DNA of 64,000 bases from positions 1 to 64,000 of the IMG/VR virus record IMGVR_UViG_3300025138_000014; one strand, given 5' to 3'. This DNA comes from a virus. The translations under genes were made by a program, and so were the position numbers. Of the stretch, positions 27,131-36,056 are shown piece after piece (within the stretch, counting starts at the first letter, position 1; each line of letters opens with the position of its first letter). A model generated the notes under the pieces. It ran no database searches, was not told the origin of the DNA, and saw only the letters and a program-made list of their open reading frames with translations.

Positions 27131-27354
27131 CACAGCGATTAAAAGTTGAAGGACACAGTGATTATGTTAGAGACCCTAATAGTCATGCAATCTTGAATAT
27201 AAATACTTCTGCTATAGAAAAAGCACGTATAGTAAAAGAGCGTCGGCAACAAACCAAAGATGAGTATCATCTTTTAAAAACTGATGTGTCTGAATTGAAA
27301 GATACAATGAAAGATATACAAATGATGCTGAAACAATTAACAAGAGATTCATAA
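27127..27354 (+). CDS. Small conserved coiled-coil protein (75 aa)
   Basis: The sequence begins TQRLKVEGHSDYVRDPNSHA and ends with a heptad-like Lys/Leu/Asp helix (LKTDVSELKDTMKDIQMMLK). This form, a short RLKVEGH head and a coiled-coil tail, is familiar from marine T4-like phages beside the large structural gene. It overlaps its neighbours by four bases upstream and abuts the fibre gene downstream, so it is made together with them. It may be a virion linker or fibre chaperone; there is no direct indication which. Confidence 0.7.
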   Translation: MTQRLKVEGHSDYVRDPNSHAILNINTSAIEKARIVKERRQQTKDEYHLLKTDVSELKDTMKDIQMMLKQLTRDS

Positions 27355-29097
27355 ATGGCCAAAACTGTAGTAAACTTAACTGACTCAATACTGTCTTTTA
27401 AAGATAAAGTAAATGCTGTATCGGATGATATAGGTGATATTTCTAACCTTAGTACAACAGGTGCTGATAGTGATTTAGTTCAGTCTATAAACACAAATGC
27501 AACTAATATTGCAACTAATCTTGCAAGCATTAATGGTAATAATACTGATATTACTGCTATTCAAAATAGAGCAAACGCAGATTCGGATAAATTATCAGTC
27601 CTTGATTCAGATGTAGGTCTAAGAGCATCTTTAACAGCATCTATCGGTCCAAATTATTCTATTGTTGGAGCAATTAACTCTTTAAAGACATCTGTTACAG
27701 CTGTTGAAATTATTGCCGCTACTCTTGATTCCGATAAAGCAAGAAGTATTTTTACTGCTGTAAATAGCGGAACAGGTTATGGTGGTTTAACATATGATAG
27801 TGATAACGGCGAATTTACTTTTGGAAAAGTTACAGATGCTAATATTAGAGGTAGAGTAAGTGTTACAGACGCTGGCGGTGATGGTTCTTTAGCTTACAAC
27901 ACCAGCACAGGTGTTATTACATACACAGGACCGAGTGCAACTGAAGTACGAGCACACATTACAGCAGGCGAAGGTATTGATATATTAAATGGTTCTATTA
28001 GTGGCGAAGATGCTACTAAGGATAATAAAGGTATTGCATCCTATGATTCAGATCAATTTCTAATTGTAAGCGGAAAAGTTTTTATTAAAGGAGATGCTGT
28101 TGGATCTGCCCAGATTGCAGCAGGTTCAATTGGAACTACCCAACTAGCAGATGATGCTGTTAACGGTGATAAGATTGCAGACAATGCAATCAACTCCGAG
28201 CACTATGTAGACGGATCTATTGATAATGAACACATTGCCGATGATGCTATTAATTCTGAGCACTATGCAGATGGATCTATTGACACGGCTCATATAGCAG
28301 CGTCTCAAGTTACAAATGCTAAATTAGCCAATATGGCTGCTAATACAGTAAAGGTTAGAAATGCCAACTCAGCAGGTGCTCCCTCAGATATTGCACTGGC
28401 TACTACAAAAATTCTAATTGGTAACGGTGCTGGCTTTACTGCAGCTTCGTTATCTGGTGATGCTACCATGACAAATACCGGAGCTGTAACAGTTACAGGC
28501 GGCGATGTTGATTTTGCAACTCTTTCAACTAATGCTAATAACATCAACGTTGATGAGGCAAACGGAAATACAAACTATCAAGTATTGTTTAGTGATAATA
28601 ATGCAGCAGGATATCAACGGCCATACATTGATACAGATAATTCTCACTTCATGTATAATCCTTCAACACATACACTTACTGCGGGTACTTTCTCGGGTAA
28701 TGCCACAACTGCAAACTTTGCCGACCTTGCGGAGAAATACACTACAAGTGAAGTGCATAAAACTGGAACAGTAATGATGGTATCATCAAATGAAACTGAA
28801 GAAACAGTAGCATGTACTGCAAATGGAATTCCTATGGGTGTGGTTTCAGCTGATCCTGCATATTTAATGAACGCAGATATAGATGGACAAGCACTTGCTC
28901 TTAAAGGACGTGTTCCAGTTAGAATAGTTGGAGCTGTTAATAAAGGTGATCCCGTATATGCCCACCATAATGGATGCGCAGGCAAAGAGTTTAATGGCTT
29001 TGCACCAGATGGTTCTCATGCTGAAATAATAGGCATTGCTTTAGAATCATCCAATGTAACAGAAGAAAAATTGATAGAATGTGTACTTAAATTCTAA
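27355..29097 (+). CDS. Tail fibre protein with DLAEKY C-terminal domain
   Basis: This 580-residue fibre protein has a helical Asn/Asp-rich N-terminus, then repeated units such as GDKIADNAINSEHYVDGSID (residues about 270-310, two near-copies). It ends with a C-terminal domain from about residue 455: FADLAEKYTTSEVHKTGTVM, then LKGRVPVRIVGAVNKGDPVY, and HAEIIGIALESS. The same domain type ends the collagen-like fibre at 46027. The unit SVTDAGGDGSLAYNTSTGVI also recurs in the fibre at 40825. It begins directly after the coiled-coil gene stop and is followed by the first rSAM gene at 29116. Confidence 0.78.
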   Translation: MAKTVVNLTDSILSFKDKVNAVSDDIGDISNLSTTGADSDLVQSINTNATNIATNLASINGNNTDITAIQNRANADSDKLSVLDSDVGLRASLTASIGPNYSIVGAINSLKTSVTAVEIIAATLDSDKARSIFTAVNSGTGYGGLTYDSDNGEFTFGKVTDANIRGRVSVTDAGGDGSLAYNTSTGVITYTGPSATEVRAHITAGEGIDILNGSISGEDATKDNKGIASYDSDQFLIVSGKVFIKGDAVGSAQIAAGSIGTTQLADDAVNGDKIADNAINSEHYVDGSIDNEHIADDAINSEHYADGSIDTAHIAASQVTNAKLANMAANTVKVRNANSAGAPSDIALATTKILIGNGAGFTAASLSGDATMTNTGAVTVTGGDVDFATLSTNANNINVDEANGNTNYQVLFSDNNAAGYQRPYIDTDNSHFMYNPSTHTLTAGTFSGNATTANFADLAEKYTTSEVHKTGTVMMVSSNETEETVACTANGIPMGVVSADPAYLMNADIDGQALALKGRVPVRIVGAVNKGDPVYAHHNGCAGKEFNGFAPDGSHAEIIGIALESSNVTEEKLIECVLKF

Positions 29098-29115
29098 TTT
29101 TTCACAGGATATACT

Positions 29116-30135
29116 ATGAATTGGTTGATGTACTTAAAGACGACAGAAACCTGCCAACTAAATTGTAGCCATTGTTTCACGAGTGGTCGTAATGGGCAGA
29201 AAATATATTGGAACACTACTAAAATTGTAGATTGGCTTCAAAGGTTTCGTGAAGAAAAACCCTCAAAAAATGATACAGCTCATATGGAGTTTCATGGCGG
29301 CGAACCATTCTTGGTTCCTGTTGGCCAAATGAGAAAAGTTTATGATGCTTGTGATGGTTTATGGGATCACATGACTTGGGGAGCAACTACAAATCTTGTT
29401 TTTAAATTAAAAGACGAACATAAAGAATTTATTAAAGGTCCTCTTGGTAATAGACTAGGTACATCTTGGGATCGTAAAATAAGATTTGAAAATAAAGCGC
29501 AATACAATCTTTGGCATAAAAATATTAAAACACTTCTATCTGAAGGCGTGACAATACGTCTTTTTATTAGTCTAACAAAGGATACCATTAAAAAAGATCC
29601 AATCGTACTATTAAGATGGATAAAAAGACTTGGAGTGCAAGAGGTTTCACTAGAAAGACTAACAAATAACGGTTCTGCTCGGAAACAAAGCTCAATTTTT
29701 CCATCAAATAAAGAATTAGACGAATATTTCCTTAAAATGCACATGCAAAGTGAGAAATATGGGGCACGAGAATGGTTTGATAATGATTTTTTAGAGAATA
29801 TATACGCTAAATTTGAGAAAACTCAGACAAATTGCGGTACTTTTTGTAGAGATTGTGAAGAAAAACTATTTACAATCAATGGGAATGGTACTATAGCAGG
29901 TTGTCCGAATTCTGCTCCAGAACAAGCATTTGGACACTTAGACGAACCAATAGATGTTATGTTAAAAAGTCCTAAAAGGATTAGAGGTATTCTTGAAGAA
30001 AGAATCCGAAATCCTATTTGTTATACGTGTCCTGTTACAAAATGGTGTGGTGGTGATTGCCATCAATTGGGATGGGATGGAGATACCTGTGGCGCACCAA
30101 AAAGTCTGATGAAAGAACTCGCTGGATTTGTATAA
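29116..30135 (+). CDS. Radical SAM enzyme with SPASM-type C-terminus (rSAM 1)
   Basis: The 339-residue product has the 4Fe-4S binding motif C-x3-C-x2-C at Cys13, 17 and 20 (TETCQLNCSHCF), then HMEFHGGEPFLVP, the GGE SAM-contact motif. The C-terminus has extra cysteines typical of auxiliary clusters in SPASM proteins: CGTFCRDCEEKL from Cys240, AGCPNSAPE, and the final CYTCPVTKWCGGDCHQLGW. SPASM enzymes mostly act on peptides. It lies immediately before a protein with a CHxS-repeat tail; its stop overlaps the late promoter of that gene. A close paralogue is rSAM 12 (58760-59791), sharing GTSWD-x2-IRF and the same cysteine spacing. Peptide modification is inferred. Confidence 0.9.
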   Translation: MNWLMYLKTTETCQLNCSHCFTSGRNGQKIYWNTTKIVDWLQRFREEKPSKNDTAHMEFHGGEPFLVPVGQMRKVYDACDGLWDHMTWGATTNLVFKLKDEHKEFIKGPLGNRLGTSWDRKIRFENKAQYNLWHKNIKTLLSEGVTIRLFISLTKDTIKKDPIVLLRWIKRLGVQEVSLERLTNNGSARKQSSIFPSNKELDEYFLKMHMQSEKYGAREWFDNDFLENIYAKFEKTQTNCGTFCRDCEEKLFTINGNGTIAGCPNSAPEQAFGHLDEPIDVMLKSPKRIRGILEERIRNPICYTCPVTKWCGGDCHQLGWDGDTCGAPKSLMKELAGFV

Positions 30136-30138
30136 ATA
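30131..30138 (+). promoter_or_regulatory. T4-type late promoter before the CHxS-tail gene
   Basis: An exact TATAAATA overlaps the last codons of rSAM 1 (gta taa) and lies 34 bp before the ATG at 30172. A ribosome binding site (cggaga) follows. The CHxS-tail protein therefore has its own late expression signal. Confidence 0.7.
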
Positions 30139-30171
30139 GAGTAAAAGAACAAGGTATTTACGGAGAACAAC

Positions 30172-30759
30172 ATGGTATCACTAACCAATCCAATAACTGC
30201 TCAAAATATAGTAAATAGATATGCTGATTATGTAGTTGCAACTTCAAACTCAGGCATTGTTTGGGGTACTAATTCAGTTCCGTTTAGTGATTTTTCTACA
30301 TCATATTTTGGTGGAACGACTGCTGGTCGGAGCATTGGAATTACTGGAGCCGATATAGACAACAATGTTAATAAAATTGATGCTTCCGAAATTAATGATG
30401 CTTTGGCAACAGAGACGGCAGCTTATAGTAACATACGTAAACTTAGGGCAATATTAAATTATACCGGTGTTGGTGACGGAGCAGGTGGCGCAGGTAACAC
30501 TGGAACTTGGCTCGGGACTCCAGGTGTTAACTTTGATCAGACTCAAGTTGCTTATCTGAATAACCAATATTTACAAACAATAAGTGCAACCACCAATTTA
30601 GGTGCAGGAGATATAATTGATGATTCTGTATTAGAAACTAAATTTGGCGCATTATCAACAGTCTATACAGCTGCTAGAAATAATACTCAGACAATTCAAA
30701 TTGATGTTTGTCACTCATCTTGTCACAGTAGTTGCCACGGATCAAGAGGACGCAGATAA
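30172..30759 (+). CDS. CHxS-repeat-tail protein 1 (probable rSAM substrate)
   Basis: This is a 195-residue soluble protein, rich in Asn, Thr, Ala and Gly like a fibre component. It ends with CHSSCHSSCHGSRGRR (codons 30709-30756). The tail is three CHxS units plus RGRR. The same tail ends the proteins at 48124 and 48510, although the N-terminal part here is longer and diverged. His-Xaa-Ser repeats at a C-terminus are the hallmark of HxsA-type substrates handled by paired rSAM maturases in bacteria; here each repeat also has a Cys. The gene follows rSAM 1 and has a dedicated late promoter. An alternative is an unmodified metal-binding tip (Cys/His ligands). No other cysteines are present outside the tail. 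Confidence 0.8.
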   Translation: MVSLTNPITAQNIVNRYADYVVATSNSGIVWGTNSVPFSDFSTSYFGGTTAGRSIGITGADIDNNVNKIDASEINDALATETAAYSNIRKLRAILNYTGVGDGAGGAGNTGTWLGTPGVNFDQTQVAYLNNQYLQTISATTNLGAGDIIDDSVLETKFGALSTVYTAARNNTQTIQIDVCHSSCHSSCHGSRGRR

Positions 30760-30762
30760 ATT

Positions 30763-31437
30763 ATGAACAATGTTGTTGAGACTACAGCACCAATTGATAT
30801 TAATGAATTAAAAAAGTTTTTTGAAAACAAAGACACATTTTATTTGATCAATTATGAGGAATCAGGACTCCAAGGCGTGAATCTATTAACGTATATGAGT
30901 AATCTTGATCTACCAGCTGATGTAGGATTTCAAACTCAAAAGGGTTTTGATGATCTTACTACAGCTTACTTACATGAGGAAGTAATATTAACTGTTCCTA
31001 TTTTGGAAATGAGAGTTATCGAACTTTTACTCCAAATGAAAGGTATGGTAGAGCCGAGAGAAAAAGATTTTATTGATGCGAATGTGGATATTCTAAAACT
31101 TTGGGCTAAAAAGTTGGATTCTCTTACACTCTTTAATATGTATTCTATTGGTCAAGAATCCTTTCACGATTATGTTAAATCTTATCCAATTGATAAAACT
31201 ATTTCAAATAAAGGTATAAATTTTGTATCTTTATTGAAGCATGAAAGATTTTTTATGTTTTATGGTAATATATATGAAGAACATAAAATATACTATGAAT
31301 CATACTTTAACGATTATATGTTCAAAGGTAACAATCTATTTCACTATTGGGCAAACGAAAATAATCCAATGTTTCTGTTAACGCAAGGGATTGCTTCAGG
31401 ATCACTACAGGAGAATCCAAATGTTCCATCTATTTAA
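30763..31437 (+). CDS. Unrecognised helper protein of the rSAM cassette (224 aa)
   Basis: I do not recognise the family. The product is acidic, mostly helical, with no Cys cluster, signal peptide or membrane segment. The middle is rich in charged helices (EMRVIELLLQMKGMVEPREK), and the last part is aromatic-rich (FFMFYGNIYEEHKIYYESYF). It starts 4 bp after the CHxS-tail protein and overlaps the next gene, so it is coexpressed with a presumed substrate. It may be a substrate-binding adaptor or chaperone, analogous to recognition proteins of peptide-modifying systems. That role is a guess from context only. Confidence 0.75.
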   Translation: MNNVVETTAPIDINELKKFFENKDTFYLINYEESGLQGVNLLTYMSNLDLPADVGFQTQKGFDDLTTAYLHEEVILTVPILEMRVIELLLQMKGMVEPREKDFIDANVDILKLWAKKLDSLTLFNMYSIGQESFHDYVKSYPIDKTISNKGINFVSLLKHERFFMFYGNIYEEHKIYYESYFNDYMFKGNNLFHYWANENNPMFLLTQGIASGSLQENPNVPSI

Positions 31438-32569
31438 AAGAGTATATGTTGCTAGTGATGATATAATTGACTTTTCTATTAATAGAGTTGTTATATCTGA
31501 TATAAACGGTTTTCATGATGCAGGTTCTTCCGTTAATCAAATAGCATTTGCAAAAGACTGTTCAGATTTAATAGGTAGTGGTAAAGATAAACAGTTTAAA
31601 AGTTGGATTGATTTTTTTAGAACTATGTCTGATTTTACAGATACATTTAATAACGATAAAAAAGTGGTTATTTACTGTGATGATGATAATTTTATTAAAG
31701 TCATGTGTGCTTGGTATAAAATTATTTTTAAAGATCCTAGTGAAAAAACTTGTTTAAATTTATTAGAATCCAATGTGTTTAGATATAGAGTATTTGGTCA
31801 AGGCAGATGGGCTAAATCTTTTGCGGGAGATGCTAATAAATCATTCGACTTAAAGAACTTTAAAACTCATTGGGCAGCTAATAAAAAGCCGACCATTGCA
31901 TTGAGAAATAAATTTATTGAAGACTTCAAAGGCAGTCTTAATGTAGAACTATTGCTAGCAACATATCTTGCCAATGGAGAGATGAAAGTTGAACTGAAAA
32001 AAGCAGTAAAAACTATGCTATCTCTTGATTTGGAAAAATACCTATATGAACTAAAAGAATTATTCTTTACGCATATTATGACCAAAAAATATCACGCACG
32101 TTTACCAAAACCACTCAAAATGCAATTTGTATATCATTTCGGTAACTATGATACATCGCTTAATGATGACTCACCTATTGCAGAACTATTCTTATCTGAA
32201 CGTATATGGAACTCCAAGACCATGCGCAAACCCACTGCTGGTAAGAATATAAAATTCAATAATATCACTAGTGCTGATATCAAATTATTTAAACACTTTG
32301 ATAGTACATTCTTTAATACAGATACAGATAATCCAAAAATGATGAAGTCGGAATCATATAAACTAAACTGGATAGATGCTGTTAATGAAAATGAATTTTC
32401 AGACAAGCTGTTAAATAAGATTATTGAAAACGAATCATCATTTAATAATCTTCTAACCCCTGTGTTTTCCATGGAACAATCTACAGTAAATAATTATTTG
32501 GTAACAGCTTTATTTGAAGCACGAAATGATAATGATAAAGGTTTCTTAAAGAATTTTGCGATCATGTAA
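31421..32569 (+). CDS. Unrecognised helper protein of the rSAM cassette (382 aa)
   Basis: I place the start at the ATG at 31421, giving MFHLFKRVYVASDD. The longer frame would run 30 bases further into the previous gene and lacks a better ribosome binding site, whereas caggagaat lies just before 31421. The protein is mixed helix/strand, with KKVVIYCDDDNFIKVMCAWY near residues 80-100 and Lys/Leu-rich helices in the second half. The protein at 50077, also beside rSAM genes and CHxS-tail genes, has a comparable layout (a strand, then a helical segment IILFATVEDMITVLVRYTAG), which may be distant homology. The function is unknown. The stop abuts the start of rSAM 2. Confidence 0.72.
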   Translation: MFHLFKRVYVASDDIIDFSINRVVISDINGFHDAGSSVNQIAFAKDCSDLIGSGKDKQFKSWIDFFRTMSDFTDTFNNDKKVVIYCDDDNFIKVMCAWYKIIFKDPSEKTCLNLLESNVFRYRVFGQGRWAKSFAGDANKSFDLKNFKTHWAANKKPTIALRNKFIEDFKGSLNVELLLATYLANGEMKVELKKAVKTMLSLDLEKYLYELKELFFTHIMTKKYHARLPKPLKMQFVYHFGNYDTSLNDDSPIAELFLSERIWNSKTMRKPTAGKNIKFNNITSADIKLFKHFDSTFFNTDTDNPKMMKSESYKLNWIDAVNENEFSDKLLNKIIENESSFNNLLTPVFSMEQSTVNNYLVTALFEARNDNDKGFLKNFAIM

Positions 32570-33589
32570 ATGTCTATATATGATCTATTAGAAAACAAAA
32601 TAACAACTTATGGTGAGATTGTTTGCTGCTTATTTGAGCACTGCAATCTAAAATGTGTTTTCTGCCCTCAAGATCATAATGATATACAAGGTGCTGACCG
32701 TGATGCTATTATGGCTAAAGTGCCACAGATTGTAGATTGGATTAATAATAATAGAAGAACTCAGGCTTATAAATTACATTTAATGGGCGGAGAACTCTTT
32801 CAAGATGAATGGATAGATAAAGGTTTCCTAGAAATATATCAGGACTTTATTGATTCTATTATAGCACAAACGGAAGCTGATGTCTACATAAATTTTATAA
32901 CTAATTTATGTTTTACTAAGTCAGATGTTGTAATGGAATTTTTAGAAGCAAATGATTTAACTATCTCTGTAAGTTATGATCCAGCTGGTAGATTTACTCC
33001 TAAAGCACATGAGATTTTTGTTTCTAATATTGAAACATATAAAGATAAGATTGAAATGATCTCGCTAGTTGCCACAAAACAGAATATAGCAAAAATTCAA
33101 CGTGGTGATAATTTATTTACATATCTTTACAATACATATCCTTGTGACTTTGACTCATTCTTACCTTCTGTAGATAACTCAAGAAAACTAATGCCTAGTG
33201 AAAGAACTCTTTTTGAGTTTAACAAATTGCTTGTATCTAAATATCCGAAATGTTTAAATGTTGATCATTTCGTTAATCAAAAAACACAGAATAAAATGAT
33301 TTGTACAAGAGGCAATTCTCTTACTGTAATGCCAGACGGATCTATTCCAACTGGTTGTTCTGGAGCAGTATTCTTAAAAGAAGCATCAACACCTGACCTG
33401 GCTGGTCCGGTGATCGTTGAAAAGTTTATGGCTAAATATAATTGCTTCGAGTGTAAATACTTTGCCCGATGCCCATTTAGCTGTTTCATTAAACAAGATT
33501 ATAAACACATTGAGCAAGATATGGACGAATGTGTATTTAAGGCGACATTCAAATATGCAGATAGCATTCATCAACCCACCGCATGCTGA
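32570..33589 (+). CDS. Radical SAM enzyme (rSAM 2)
   Basis: The 4Fe-4S motif is at Cys25, 29 and 32 (FEHCNLKCVFCPQDHND), followed by LHLMGGELFQDEW, the GGE equivalent. The last third carries auxiliary-cluster cysteines: CTRGNSLTVMPDGSIPTGCS and then CFECKYFARCPFSCF, ending with a Cys in DMDECVFK, a SPASM-type arrangement. rSAM 10 (56199-57323, minus strand) is a clear paralogue with the same MLGGELFQD block, P-S-x8-F backbone segment and terminal cysteines. The gene abuts the 31421 gene and overlaps the cobalamin-type rSAM by 35 bp. The substrate is unknown; the context suggests a phage virion protein or peptide. Confidence 0.88.
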   Translation: MSIYDLLENKITTYGEIVCCLFEHCNLKCVFCPQDHNDIQGADRDAIMAKVPQIVDWINNNRRTQAYKLHLMGGELFQDEWIDKGFLEIYQDFIDSIIAQTEADVYINFITNLCFTKSDVVMEFLEANDLTISVSYDPAGRFTPKAHEIFVSNIETYKDKIEMISLVATKQNIAKIQRGDNLFTYLYNTYPCDFDSFLPSVDNSRKLMPSERTLFEFNKLLVSKYPKCLNVDHFVNQKTQNKMICTRGNSLTVMPDGSIPTGCSGAVFLKEASTPDLAGPVIVEKFMAKYNCFECKYFARCPFSCFIKQDYKHIEQDMDECVFKATFKYADSIHQPTAC

Positions 33590-35252
33590 TTGGTCATTAG
33601 CTAATAACTTCACATTTCTACTCATGCAAAGTTATTATAATCGCTTTGGTAAATATGCTGGGCAGATAGAATGGCTTGAATCTCCATATAAATGGAATAC
33701 CTATGAATCCTATGACGAAGTAACATCAGAGGTTATTAGTGCTGATGTAATTATGTTTTCATCTTATACATGGAACTATGTTATCTGTGATGAAATTTCG
33801 GCTAAAATTAAAAAAGAATATCCAAACAAAATATTAGTTTTAGGCGGTCCTCATATAGGTACAAATGAACCAGAACTATTAGCATCACGTCCGCAGTATG
33901 ATTTAATTTGTAGACCTACCAAACCAGGTGAGCCTTTTATGGCCGAGTTGATTGACCAGTTTATTGAAAAGAGAATTGATCCAACATATATCCCATGGGA
34001 GTTAAGGTCTGATATAGAAGTCATACACGATATAAGCAAAGAGGATTATTCAGTTTATGAAGATCACTTAGAATATATTACAAAGCTATTAGATTATTCA
34101 AGAGAACATAAGATGGAGCCTTTCATTGTTTTAGAGACAACAAGAGGTTGTCCTTACAAGTGTGTATTCTGTGAATGGGGTGGCGGTATCAATACAAAGA
34201 TTTATAAAAAGTCTGTAGATATTGTAAAGCGTGATATTAATGCTATGATAAAAGCTGGATATAGAGATGCTTATTTAACTGATGCAAATTTCGGAGCATT
34301 TCTAAAACGTGACTTTGAAATATTTGAATATGCTTGGGATAACAGTTTTAATTTAACAGATATATCCACTATGAAGTCAAAAGATTTACCAAGAAGAAAA
34401 GAGCTGATTGATAAGTGGTTTGAAATAGTAGATAAGCACGTTAAGGCGCCAGGTTCTACCGATGGTGAGGATATGTGGACTGAAACAGCTTTTGTTTCAT
34501 TAGTCCCAACTGTATCCATTCAAAGCAGTTCTGATACAGCCATGAAGTTAGCCGATCGTGTTGATTTAAATACTTATGATAAATTAAAATTAAGTGAATA
34601 TATTAATGAAAGATGTACTGAACACGGATATCCAATTCCAGCATTAGAGTTAATTCTTGCTATGCCCGGTTCTACAATAGATGACTTTTATTTTGAAATG
34701 GAATATATTTGGAACTTTAAAGCATTCGGTTCTTATCGGCACGACTATATGTTTTTGCCTGACTCAAGACTGAACTCTCCAGAATATAAGAAAAAACATA
34801 ATATTGAAACAGTAGAAGTATATTCAGATATTGTAGATGAACACGGCTCTGATAATTGGAACAGTTTATATAAAGACAAGAAATCATATTTTAGAACTAT
34901 CCTATCTTGTTTCTCTTTTACAAAAGAGGAGATGTATGAGATGTGGTTTATGAATAATGCGTGCAACTATATTCTACAGAAATTTTATCCACCTTTTGAG
35001 AAAAAAATGTCACCATCGGTATTTACAAAAGCAGTATATAATATTATAATAGAGTTAGACGAATGGATAGATATATATAATGAGATTAAAGATATTTACG
35101 ACCCAAATACTGCGCCTAAAAGTATTAGACAATTAGGTGGAAAATTTAGAACAGATTTTATAAATGATGTTCTGGAAAAAAATAGAATTATTATTATGTC
35201 GGAGGTTCATGGGGCATGTCAGGGAAGCAACTCACATTACAACTCACATTAA
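33555..35252 (+). CDS. Cobalamin-binding-type radical SAM enzyme (rSAM 3)
   Basis: The start at 33555 (MQIAFINPPHADWS) gives the typical beginning of B12-binding rSAM proteins; the longer open frame upstream lies inside rSAM 2. The N-terminal domain has ADVIMFSSYTWN and ILVLGGPHIGTNEPELL, matching the Rossmann-like cobalamin-binding fold of this class. The rSAM motif is at Cys199, 203 and 206 (TTRGCPYKCVFCEWGGG). Members of this family often methylate unreactive carbons or make rearrangements, on peptides as well as small molecules. The protein (565 residues) ends with a helical domain. The free His of the classical DxHxxG motif is not obvious, so base-off cofactor binding may be as in other GGPH proteins. 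It overlaps the oxygenase gene by 37 bp. Confidence 0.85.
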   Translation: MQIAFINPPHADWSLANNFTFLLMQSYYNRFGKYAGQIEWLESPYKWNTYESYDEVTSEVISADVIMFSSYTWNYVICDEISAKIKKEYPNKILVLGGPHIGTNEPELLASRPQYDLICRPTKPGEPFMAELIDQFIEKRIDPTYIPWELRSDIEVIHDISKEDYSVYEDHLEYITKLLDYSREHKMEPFIVLETTRGCPYKCVFCEWGGGINTKIYKKSVDIVKRDINAMIKAGYRDAYLTDANFGAFLKRDFEIFEYAWDNSFNLTDISTMKSKDLPRRKELIDKWFEIVDKHVKAPGSTDGEDMWTETAFVSLVPTVSIQSSSDTAMKLADRVDLNTYDKLKLSEYINERCTEHGYPIPALELILAMPGSTIDDFYFEMEYIWNFKAFGSYRHDYMFLPDSRLNSPEYKKKHNIETVEVYSDIVDEHGSDNWNSLYKDKKSYFRTILSCFSFTKEEMYEMWFMNNACNYILQKFYPPFEKKMSPSVFTKAVYNIIIELDEWIDIYNEIKDIYDPNTAPKSIRQLGGKFRTDFINDVLEKNRIIIMSEVHGACQGSNSHYNSH

Positions 35253-35764
35253 AAAAATGTTTAGATCAATTCGGATTTGCACAGCTATCTGAACCTGAAG
35301 GTCTTGGCGTGATAGATATTGATCAGTTTCAGTTAAGAAATACTGAAGAGCGAGCAAGAGATAATGGAGTTAATGATATACCACCATTTTTACAACTTCG
35401 CTTACACACATTCGGACACTTTTTATATGAAAAATATATTTTAAAAGATTGGCCGGATGCAGTTTTTAATAAGTATCTAATTTGGGACGGAGTGGATAAA
35501 GATAATCAAGGATGGCACACTGATATGTTTGAATCATATGACGTGTTTCTTTTATATTACTTAGATGACACATTTCCAGAAACTGGAGGCAGTATAAACT
35601 TTAAATGGAAAAATGAAGAAGGTATATCTGAAGAATTGTCTTTTCAACCAACAGCTGGAGACTTGTTTATGATTTCTAATAAAAGAGGTTTCTGGCACAA
35701 AGCTGGTCAGTCATCAATACAACGGAGGGTTTGTTCTTTTGACTTTAATACAAACGATAGTTGA
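35216..35764 (+). CDS. Fe(II)/2-oxoglutarate-dependent oxygenase
   Basis: The 182-residue product has a cupin-like double-stranded beta-helix with the facial triad HTD (His101, Asp103) in QGWHTDMFESYDVFLLYYLD and a distal His161 in RGFWHKAG. A likely 2-oxoglutarate-binding Arg follows in QRRVCSFDF. Such enzymes hydroxylate amino-acid side chains or nucleobases. It overlaps the cobalamin rSAM gene and precedes a second oxygenase gene at 36053, with a 105-residue helper between. Prolyl/asparaginyl/lysyl hydroxylation of a virion protein is the likely use given the neighbours. The substrate cannot be read from the sequence. Confidence 0.85.
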   Translation: MSGKQLTLQLTLKKCLDQFGFAQLSEPEGLGVIDIDQFQLRNTEERARDNGVNDIPPFLQLRLHTFGHFLYEKYILKDWPDAVFNKYLIWDGVDKDNQGWHTDMFESYDVFLLYYLDDTFPETGGSINFKWKNEEGISEELSFQPTAGDLFMISNKRGFWHKAGQSSIQRRVCSFDFNTNDS

Positions 35765-36056
35765 CGAAAAAAATATTCTTTGTAAGGAAAGAGACTTGAC
35801 TGCAGAATTATATAATCTTTGGATTACTAAACTGCATGACTTTGAAGATATTCCAGAAAAATACGAACAGTATATGAAAATGATTGATAATCTTGAACCT
35901 TATGCAAATATGCTTAAAGAAGCCATAAGAGAAAAGAATAGTGAAATATGTAAACACTATGGAGTTAATTCTATTTCAGATACACCTCATTCAGTAGAAT
36001 GTATAAACAAATATGGTTATGATAGACCTAATGGAGCCGTACTGGAAAGAGGATGA
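35739..36056 (+). CDS. Small helical helper protein (105 aa, TTG start)
   Basis: The frame starts at TTG 35739, with the strong ribosome binding site ggaggg at 35724-35729, inside the end of the previous oxygenase gene. The product is highly charged and helical (ERDLTAELYNLWITKLHDFE), and looks like a small acyl-carrier-sized helical bundle without a Ser attachment motif. It has two Cys in the C-terminal part (EICKHYG, VECINKYGY). I do not recognise a family. It overlaps both oxygenase genes, so it is probably made with them; it could be a partner or inhibitor of one of these enzymes. Confidence 0.6.
   Translation: MTLIQTIVDEKNILCKERDLTAELYNLWITKLHDFEDIPEKYEQYMKMIDNLEPYANMLKEAIREKNSEICKHYGVNSISDTPHSVECINKYGYDRPNGAVLERG

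Noticed and set aside
27198-27205. TATAAATA inside the 75-residue coiled-coil gene
   Set aside because: It is within codons, about 150 bp from the next start; it may be a secondary promoter but could be chance in AT-rich DNA.
30709-30756. Reading the CHxS tail as a plain zinc finger or disulphide knot
   Set aside because: The four-residue periodicity C-H-x-S does not match a C2H2 finger. A metal-binding tip stays possible and is listed as the alternative, but the rSAM linkage favours modification.
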